Position numbers and translations under genes: made by a program
Shown: in pieces, positions 32,038 to 37,911 of the stretch
Layout of the letters: every line of letters begins with the position of its first letter
Numbering within the stretch: the stretch's first letter is position 1
From: Oscillospiraceae bacterium
Lineage (GTDB): Bacteria > Bacillota > Clostridia > Oscillospirales > Oscillospiraceae
DNA: 37,911 bases
Assembly (NCBI GenBank): GCA_017440525.1
Contig: JAFSHB010000022.1
Coordinates: 1-37,911, forward strand
Direction: 5' to 3'
The notes under the pieces: model-generated
Seen by the model: only the letters and a program-made list of their open reading frames with translations
Told to the model about the DNA's origin: nothing
The model's database searches: none

Positions 32038-32065
32038 GGATGGGGATCCAAACGGATCCCCATCC
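32038..32065 (-). other. Strong hairpin after the giant surface protein gene, no T-tract
   Basis: A 12-bp perfect stem, GGATGGGGATCC (32038-32049) with 32054-32065, has loop AAAC, 10 bp beyond the stop codon. There is no T-run on the minus strand. A weaker hairpin (32005-32010 with 32015-32020) follows. It could trim or partly terminate messages before the flippase gene. Confidence 0.55.
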
Positions 32066-32075
32066 CGTGAGAAAC

Positions 32076-35000
32076 TCATTGGGCGACCATCTTGCCGTCT
32101 GCGCCGAAGGTATGGGTACCGACTGAAACGCCGTAGGCGTTGCTGTCGATCCACAGGTTGCCGGTCATCATGCTGCCGGAACCCTTGTTGAAGAAATAGA
32201 AGTCCTCGCCGATCTTGGTCAAGCCCTTGGCTCTGACCAGATCGATGTAGTAGTAGGTGTAGCCGCCGCCGGCAGCAAAGCCGGTCTTGACCAGTCTGCC
32301 GTCGGCATCAAAGGCGAACCAGCCTGCGCCGGGGGCGATCAGATCGTTGAAGGAGGACAGCCACATATTGGTGGAGACTGCCAGCTTACCGGAGGAAGTC
32401 GCATAGTAATATTCGCCATCCAGTTCGTTCAGACCATTCTTCTGATCCACACCGTCGATGGTGAAGTACAGGCTGCCATTGCGCTCCACGATGGCCTTGG
32501 CGCCATTGGGATCGGGGATGTACATCTTGCCGTCTGCCATGAAGGTGTAGTAGCCCTCCGCCACGCCATAGGCGTTGCTGCCGGAGATCCACAGGGTGCC
32601 GGTCATCATGCTGCCGGAGCCCTGATTGAAGAAGTAGTAGTCCTCGCCCACCTTGGTGAAGCCCTTGGCCTTGACCAGATCCTGATAGTAGTAGGTCAGG
32701 CCGCCGCCGGTAACAAAACCGGTCCTGATCAGCTTGCCCTCTGCATCAAAAGCGAACCAGCCGCTGCCGGGGGCGATCAGATCGTTGAAGGAAGAGATCC
32801 AGACATTGGTGGAGACTGCCAGCTTGCCGGTGTTGGTGGCATAGTAGTACTCACCGTCCAGCTCGTTGAGACCGTTCTTCTGATCCATGCCGTCAACTGT
32901 GAAGTACAGAGCATCGCCGCGCTTGACGATCGCCTTTTCACCGTTGGGATCGGGGATGTACATCTTGCCGTCTTCTTGGAAGGTGTAGTAACCGCCCTCC
33001 ATGCCGTAGGGGTTGGAACCGGAGATCCACAGCGTGCCGGTCATCATGCTGCCGTTGGCAGCATTGAAGAAGTAGTAGTCCTCACCCACCTTGGTGAAGC
33101 CCTTTGCACGGACATAGTCAGTGAAGTAATAGGTATTGCCATTGACCTTAGCAAATCCATCCTTCTGGATGTAGCCGTCCTTGCCGCAGTAGTAGTGGCC
33201 GTATTCCAGTCCTGCGGTGTAGTCCACATCACTGCCGATATAGCAGCTTCCGTTCACGACGACCTTGCCCATGGTGCCGCAGAACACGAGACCATCGCCG
33301 GTATCCACAGCACCGTAGTAAGTCTCGCCGTCCTCGCAGTAATACAGGCTGCCGTCAGTCTCAAAGAAGCCGTCGCAGACCTCGAGCAGTACGCCGGTCT
33401 TTTCATCGAAGTGATGCCACACCAGCGTGGTGGTGCTCTCCTGCACGGGGAAGTAGCCAAAGGCCACATTGCCGTAGTGATCGACCCAGTAGGAGCCCTC
33501 TTCCAGATGGACCCATCTTCTGGTGATCGGTCTGCCGCCGGCCCAGTAGTACTTGGTGTTCTCGCCGTAGGTGACGAACTCACCGCGGAGCAGGACGCCA
33601 TCCTCGCCAAAGGTGTAGGTGAAGCCGCCGATCTTTCGGACACCGGTGTACATCTCGGGACCGTAGTAGTAATGGGTCTGGGTGCCGTCGGGTGCTGTCA
33701 CAGTCTGCCATGCAGCCGTCAGCTCACCGAAGGAGCAGTAGTTCTTCACACCGTCGATCTCCACGATTCCGGTGTACTTGCTCTGATCCGGGCTGACACC
33801 CTTCTCACCCAGGTCATAGTAGTAGCCGTCGATCTGCTGGATACCGGTGAGCATCTCACCATCCACATAGTAGGTGAAGCCGCCCAGCTCGCGGTACCAG
33901 CCGTTCTTCAGCTGATTGACCAGTGTGTAGGAATCGGTAAAGGTCTTGTAGATGCTCTCAAAGTAGCCGCCCTTTTCGCTCTCATCATTGGGATTGACAA
34001 AGGGGAACAATTGGAAGGTCTTTTGGTTCTCAGGCTTCTGTGCAAAGGAGTACAGAGCGCTGGCACGCAGACAGATCTTGTAGCCGATCTCGCCGCTGTT
34101 GACCACATTGAGGCGGCCCTTGTCGCTCCACTGTGCATCCTCCTTGGGGGTCAGCTTGATGCCGCTGACGATGCACAGAGGATTGGCCATGCTGGCATCC
34201 AGCGCATGGGTCTGGTCGATCCAGTTCAGGGTCAGCGTCACGGTGTTGGTCTCTTCATCCAGCTCCGAAGCGGTCAGCGCGAAGTAGTCGTTGACCAGCT
34301 TCATCCCGGAGATATCCACATCGAAGTTGGGGTCGAATGTGACCGTGGGCCTGACCTCAGACAGCACGCTGACACGCTCTGCCAGCTGACACAGGAAGGT
34401 CCAGGCAGACGCACCCTCGATGTCGGAGCCGGGCAGCATGTAGGTCAGATCCTCCAGAACAGCGGGGATGGGGATCTGGGTCATGTCGATGGCAAGGATA
34501 TAGGAAGTGACCATATCCTGTGCAGGATCGACGACAGTATAGACACCGGTCGTCTCCTCCACAGCATTGGAGACCTTGCGATCCCAGGCCAGCTGACGGT
34601 CGCCGCCGGTGGCACGGTCAAAGTCGAAAGTGGCCTCGCCCTGCTCATACAAGGACACGGAGAGGCTTGCAGTCTTGGAGGCATCTGCTGCCAGAGCGAC
34701 CGTGATCTGCACATTCTTGATACCGGTCTTTTCCTTACCGGTGAAGGTGAAGCCGTCGATGGTGCCTGCATTGGCATTGCTCAGGCTGAACACCAGATCG
34801 GATGCCTGCACAGCGACGGTCTTGCTGTCATACAGCGCCTTCACAGGCAGGCTGATGGTCTGACCGTAGACGGCAGACACGCTGGCCTTGGTGAAGTACA
34901 CCTGATTGGGGATGACCACATGGATGGTCTTGGAGCCGATGATCTCTTCGCCCAGCATCAGATACACATCCACATCACCGTTTCTCAGGCCGGTGAACAC

Positions 35001-37319
35001 ACCGTCCTCGGTGATAGTACCCCATCTTTCATCGGAAACGGCCCATGTGGTGCCCTCGGGCAGCTCTGCGGCATTGCCGGTAGCACTGATGCCGACAGGG
35101 CTGATCTGCAGTTCGGTGCCGATGGTCACATAGTCCGCAGAAGTCTCCAGGATAGCATGGTCGAATGCCGTAGAGCTGGGCGCAGTAGAGACCAGCATCA
35201 AAGAGGTGGAAACGGAACGGGCCACACCGTCGGAAGGATTGTTCACGACGCTGAGCGCCTCCTCACCGGGCTGCTTTGCCACATAGGTCGTGGAGCCGCC
35301 GCCGTCCAGATTGACTGCATGGACACAGCCTGCCTCCAGCATGACCTGTGCGATCTCCTGCATGCTGCCGCCGCAGGAGAAGGGCAGCTGACGGCCGTCC
35401 ATGACCATCAGCACGACCTTGCCGGTCTTGGTGATGCCCGCAGCAGTACGGGAAGCGCGTTTATCGACATGGTCATCGTCATGGGGCACGACCACCTTGC
35501 CGTCTCTGACCAGTATATCGCCAAAGACCGCAATGGCTTCCTGCACACGGCCCTTGTAAATGGTGTTGTATTCTTCGGTCGTACCGATGACTGCAGTACC
35601 ATCATCCAGTACACCGATGAAACCGTTGGAATTGGGTTCGTGGTACTCCACGCCGCCCATGACCAGCACACCGCCGGGCTCACCGGTCTGCATATTGAAG
35701 CCGGCACCGTTGGTGGAGGCGATCACATTGTAGTTCTCGATATAGAAGGGGCTGTCGGGATCGCCGTACTTAGCCTGCGCGGCATTGGCCTGATCCTCGA
35801 CACGCTGCATGGCCCAGCCTTCGGCGGGGTCATTGTTGTTGTAGTTGGCAAACAGATGCACATCGTCTCTGGTGATATCGGCAGTGGCGATGTAGTAGAC
35901 GGTCTGCAGACCGTCAGCCGTGGTGGCATACTTGATATCCTGCGTGATACCGGGAGCCAGAACGGTGCTCAGCGCGTTGAACACCTCGAAGTAACGGTTC
36001 TCGTTCTCCTCCACATAGTCACCGGCCAGACGGCACAGATAGTCTGCGAACGCATAGCAGCAAGCCTTACGCAGGCCATCGAGATCGTCCGTGTAGAAGT
36101 CGCGGGTGCCTTCCAGCGTGGCGACCACATTGTTCCTCAGGATAGCCTGATACACCGCATCACGCACATCGCTGCGGACGGAAACACCGTCCAGACGGTT
36201 GTGCAGGAAGTAGTCAGCTCTGTCTTCCTCCGTCAGATCCTCAGTATAATAAGCCTCCATCAGCATCGCAAGACCGTACATCTCGTACTCCATGTCCTTC
36301 ATGGTATCCATGAAGTAGAAGCCATCCAGATCGCCGTTGACATCCAGCTGATTGAAGCCAACCTGACCGTCGGGCGGGGTCACGCCCAGATAGCTCTCAC
36401 CGATCTGTGCGACCATCTCGGAGAGGCTGCCGGAGACACCGCCTCTGTCAGCGAACTCCAGCAGGTCGATCATATCGCCGCCCCAACCGGCCACATCGGC
36501 ATGGTCGGTGCTGAAGTTATTGTGATAGGTGATATCCATCATGCCAAAGATATGGCCGATATCGCACAGCTCGCCGTTGGGCAGTTCAAATGCATACAGG
36601 TTCTTCAGACCGGTGACCTTGACGAAGGGCTCCTCCCCTGCCGCCACCAGTTCTTCGTTGAGCATCTCCTCCATCATGACGACGAATTCGGCAAAATCGG
36701 GATCCTCATAGCCGGCCATGATGCCCCAGGAGCCGGAATTATAGCGCTCGACACCGGTGCGGATGTACTTCAGCGTCAAAGCCAGAGGATCCTTGCCGGG
36801 ATTCTCCATGGCATAGCTCCATGCCAATTCTTCCAGCATCTGCAGATAGAACAGGAATTCCTCGTAGTTGTCGATGAAGTTGGCTTCCAGCATGGGGATC
36901 TCCACATAGGTGTTGTAGCCGCACTTCAGGCAGCGGACATACGCCTCCCAGCCCACACTGTTGGGGGTGGGCTCCTTGGCTTCCACTTCCATCAGGATGT
37001 GGTCACAGTTGGGATCGCCGGTCCCGTTGTCGGTCTCACTCAGGAGCACCGCCGCCGGGGCTTCTTCTGCCAGCTCTGTCAGACAGACATCGCACAGACC
37101 GTCATCGTCTTCATCGAAGCAGTCTTCGGTCTCGGCAGTCTCTGAAACTTCGCCGCAGGCGCAGGCCACGCTGCGGGTATGGGTGCCGTCTTCGTTGCAC
37201 ACGATGGACTGCATCGCCCCTGCATGGTCGCAGACAGTCTCCTCCGCCATGGCTGTCACGGGGAACATCCCCAGCGCCATGACGAGCGCCAGCAGGAGAC
37301 TGATGATACGCTTATTCAT
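32076..37319 (-). CDS. Giant secreted phosphodiester-glycosidase-domain protein with cell-wall-binding repeats
   Basis: A 1747-residue exported protein. The signal peptide is 1-25 (cleavage after VTAMA). A cysteine-rich segment (about 30-80, with CACGEVSE, CDVCLTEL) is followed by roughly 400 residues without a recognised fold. At about 490-710 lies an NAGPA/DUF2233-type phosphodiester glycosidase domain: RTAAGITKTGKVVLMVMDGRQ, GGSMQEIAQVM and HAVNLDGGGSTTYVA. A Big_2-like Ig domain follows (about 735-800). From about 1130 to the end there are choline-binding-like repeats (GGFTYYVDGEMLTGIQQIDG), including three copies of a 146-residue unit. The ATG at 37319 is chosen because AGGA lies 7 nt before it. 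There is no sorting signal, so the repeats probably hold it to the wall. Processing of a sugar-phosphate wall or capsule polymer is inferred. Confidence 0.88.
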   Translation of the reverse strand: MNKRIISLLLALVMALGMFPVTAMAEETVCDHAGAMQSIVCNEDGTHTRSVACACGEVSETAETEDCFDEDDDGLCDVCLTELAEEAPAAVLLSETDNGTGDPNCDHILMEVEAKEPTPNSVGWEAYVRCLKCGYNTYVEIPMLEANFIDNYEEFLFYLQMLEELAWSYAMENPGKDPLALTLKYIRTGVERYNSGSWGIMAGYEDPDFAEFVVMMEEMLNEELVAAGEEPFVKVTGLKNLYAFELPNGELCDIGHIFGMMDITYHNNFSTDHADVAGWGGDMIDLLEFADRGGVSGSLSEMVAQIGESYLGVTPPDGQVGFNQLDVNGDLDGFYFMDTMKDMEYEMYGLAMLMEAYYTEDLTEEDRADYFLHNRLDGVSVRSDVRDAVYQAILRNNVVATLEGTRDFYTDDLDGLRKACCYAFADYLCRLAGDYVEENENRYFEVFNALSTVLAPGITQDIKYATTADGLQTVYYIATADITRDDVHLFANYNNNDPAEGWAMQRVEDQANAAQAKYGDPDSPFYIENYNVIASTNGAGFNMQTGEPGGVLVMGGVEYHEPNSNGFIGVLDDGTAVIGTTEEYNTIYKGRVQEAIAVFGDILVRDGKVVVPHDDDHVDKRASRTAAGITKTGKVVLMVMDGRQLPFSCGGSMQEIAQVMLEAGCVHAVNLDGGGSTTYVAKQPGEEALSVVNNPSDGVARSVSTSLMLVSTAPSSTAFDHAILETSADYVTIGTELQISPVGISATGNAAELPEGTTWAVSDERWGTITEDGVFTGLRNGDVDVYLMLGEEIIGSKTIHVVIPNQVYFTKASVSAVYGQTISLPVKALYDSKTVAVQASDLVFSLSNANAGTIDGFTFTGKEKTGIKNVQITVALAADASKTASLSVSLYEQGEATFDFDRATGGDRQLAWDRKVSNAVEETTGVYTVVDPAQDMVTSYILAIDMTQIPIPAVLEDLTYMLPGSDIEGASAWTFLCQLAERVSVLSEVRPTVTFDPNFDVDISGMKLVNDYFALTASELDEETNTVTLTLNWIDQTHALDASMANPLCIVSGIKLTPKEDAQWSDKGRLNVVNSGEIGYKICLRASALYSFAQKPENQKTFQLFPFVNPNDESEKGGYFESIYKTFTDSYTLVNQLKNGWYRELGGFTYYVDGEMLTGIQQIDGYYYDLGEKGVSPDQSKYTGIVEIDGVKNYCSFGELTAAWQTVTAPDGTQTHYYYGPEMYTGVRKIGGFTYTFGEDGVLLRGEFVTYGENTKYYWAGGRPITRRWVHLEEGSYWVDHYGNVAFGYFPVQESTTTLVWHHFDEKTGVLLEVCDGFFETDGSLYYCEDGETYYGAVDTGDGLVFCGTMGKVVVNGSCYIGSDVDYTAGLEYGHYYCGKDGYIQKDGFAKVNGNTYYFTDYVRAKGFTKVGEDYYFFNAANGSMMTGTLWISGSNPYGMEGGYYTFQEDGKMYIPDPNGEKAIVKRGDALYFTVDGMDQKNGLNELDGEYYYATNTGKLAVSTNVWISSFNDLIAPGSGWFAFDAEGKLIRTGFVTGGGLTYYYQDLVKAKGFTKVGEDYYFFNQGSGSMMTGTLWISGSNAYGVAEGYYTFMADGKMYIPDPNGAKAIVERNGSLYFTIDGVDQKNGLNELDGEYYYATSSGKLAVSTNMWLSSFNDLIAPGAGWFAFDADGRLVKTGFAAGGGYTYYYIDLVRAKGLTKIGEDFYFFNKGSGSMMTGNLWIDSNAYGVSVGTHTFGADGKMVAQ
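32079..33098 (-). repeat. 438-bp tandem coding repeat, 2.3 copies
   Basis: Copies run 33098-32661, 32660-32223, and a truncated third 32222-32079 that ends the gene. The same bases recur at an exact 438-bp offset, for example CTCGCCCACC-type segments at 33081, 32643 and 32205. Each unit encodes 146 residues beginning F/LTKVGEDYYFFN and containing SMMTGTLW and NGLNELDGEYYYAT. The third copy has diverged most. Confidence 0.85.
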
Positions 37320-37381
37320 ACACATTTCCTTTCGTCTTTCGCCTTTTCGGCAGCTTTTTTCACAAGATCTCGATGCCACGA

Positions 37382-37422
37382 TATCCTGCGCATGAAAGGA
37401 TGTGCCTCACATGCGCAGGATA
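37382..37422 (-). other. Long hairpin between two surface-protein genes
   Basis: A 13-bp perfect stem, TATCCTGCGCATG (37382-37394) with 37410-37422, has a 15-nt loop. It starts 8 bp after the stop of the partial gene at 37430. No T-run follows on the minus strand, so full termination is doubtful. Confidence 0.5.
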
Positions 37423-37429
37423 CAGGGTC

Positions 37430-37911
37430 TTACTTGTTGATGATGTAGTTGTAAGCGGAGGTCGCGAACTTCATGATGTTAGCATACAGGCCGTAGGTAT
37501 CGGCGTTGTTGCTCTCAGCACGCGCCACATAGCTCTCCACAGAGTCGGTGCCTGCACCGAACACAGTGCCGTCCGCGTTGTAGAGGGTGACAGTGACCAG
37601 CGTCTTGGCATCAGCCAGCACCACATCGTCCACCACGATCTTGTAGATGTCGCCGGAGGAGCCGTACTTCTCGAACTCGCTGCCTTCCATGCGGACTTCC
37701 TTGGCGATGCCCTGGAAGTCGGTGAACCTCACCATGGCGTACATAGAAGCGATGTCCTTGCCCTTCAGACCCTTGAAGAAGGTGTTGAGCAGGATGCTGT
37801 CCTCCAAGCTCAGGTTGGAGCCATAGATCGTGGCGTCCTTCACCTGGTTGTTGGTGCAGGTGACCTTGGCGGTCGCCAGTGCCTGCTGTGCCTCAGTCAG
37901 TTCATTGTTGG
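37430..37911 (-). CDS. C-terminal part of a probable surface protein (runs off the window)
   Basis: The frame is open to the right edge, giving at least 159 residues of a C-terminus. The visible part is beta-rich then helical: LSLEDSILLNTFFKGLKG, MYAMVRFTDFQGIAKEVRMEG, VTVTLYNADGTVFG, DSVESYVARAES, and LYANIMKFATSAYNYI at the end. This resembles a C-terminal module seen on large exported proteins of gut Clostridia; that likeness is from memory. The apparent start at 37843 is only a GTG valine inside the frame, not a true start. It reads in the same direction as the giant surface protein, 110 bp upstream of it. Confidence 0.75.
   Translation of the reverse strand, partial: NNELTEAQQALATAKVTCTNNQVKDATIYGSNLSLEDSILLNTFFKGLKGKDIASMYAMVRFTDFQGIAKEVRMEGSEFEKYGSSGDIYKIVVDDVVLADAKTLVTVTLYNADGTVFGAGTDSVESYVARAESNNADTYGLYANIMKFATSAYNYIINK

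Noticed and set aside
32079..33098. CRISPR-like array considered for the periodic sequence
   Set aside because: The period is 438 bp, the repeats are protein coding and contiguous, and there are no short spacers or cas genes.
32976..37145. A 1389-residue open frame on the plus strand opposite the giant surface protein
   Set aside because: It has no ribosome site at its start, is rich in H, I, A and D as expected for the antisense of a codon-biased gene, and resembles no family. The minus-strand protein has clear domains and a signal peptide.
1..37911. tRNA, rRNA and known riboswitches
   Set aside because: No cloverleaf with a T-loop (GGTTCRA-type) pattern, rRNA core sequence or recognisable riboswitch core was found by eye. 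A covariance-model search (tRNAscan-SE, Infernal with Rfam) would settle it.

Overview
The window looks like chromosomal DNA of an anaerobic, gut-type Clostridia (Oscillospiraceae/Ruminococcaceae-like Firmicutes). Supporting signs are moderately high GC, strong AGGAGG-type ribosome sites, a glycyl radical enzyme with its activase, a class B sortase, SLH and cell-wall-binding repeat proteins, ferredoxin-type oxidoreductases, and short dispersed GC-rich palindromes between genes. The genus cannot be named from this sequence alone.

Layout. (1) 1-1345: a TetR regulator divergent from a four-helix membrane protein and a small protein made of 11-residue repeats, with palindromic operators between them. 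(2) 1349-4617: a housekeeping translation block read leftward, rimM-trmD-sirtuin-rRNA methyltransferase, with two dispersed repeat families between the last two genes. (3) 4718-9330: a leftward redox operon (Fe-S aldo/keto reductase, iron-type alcohol dehydrogenase, Gfo/Idh/MocA oxidoreductase) divergent from an ornithine cyclodeaminase/mu-crystallin family gene. (4) 9331-10961: a MITE-like palindromic element, then an AT-rich SLH protein gene and a tiny XRE regulator, probably acquired. (5) 11035-14615: a glycyl radical enzyme carrying an AraC/MarA-type DNA-binding domain at its N-terminus, overlapped by its radical-SAM activase. (6) 14614-19404: an AraC regulator divergent from an M20 amidohydrolase, a TIM-barrel amidohydrolase and an MFS carrier, which reads as a small-molecule uptake and hydrolysis operon. 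(7) 19412-21169: a solitary B12-binding radical SAM enzyme. (8) 21343-37911: a leftward cell-envelope block of about 16.5 kb. In reading order it holds the C-terminus of a surface protein, a 1747-residue surface protein with a phosphodiester-glycosidase domain and wall-binding repeats, a Wzx flippase, one glycosyltransferase, a Wzy polymerase, a fused Wzz/BY-kinase, a CpsB-type phosphatase, a PxTG sorting-signal protein, an LCP transferase, sortase B and a membrane-anchored tyrosine phosphatase, ending in a strong terminator.

How the parts may work together. Region 8 appears to couple export and polymerisation of a surface polysaccharide (Wzx/Wzy/Wzz-kinase/CpsB) with wall attachment of glycan (LCP) and protein (sortase and its probable substrate). 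A second phosphatase is predicted to face outward. No initiating sugar-phosphate transferase is present, so the pathway must draw on genes elsewhere.

The most unusual object is the regulator-enzyme fusion at 11035-13683. At the exact junction between its DNA-binding and enzyme domains the coding sequence contains a good Shine-Dalgarno sequence and an in-frame ATG. One gene could therefore yield both a DNA-binding enzyme and a free enzyme.
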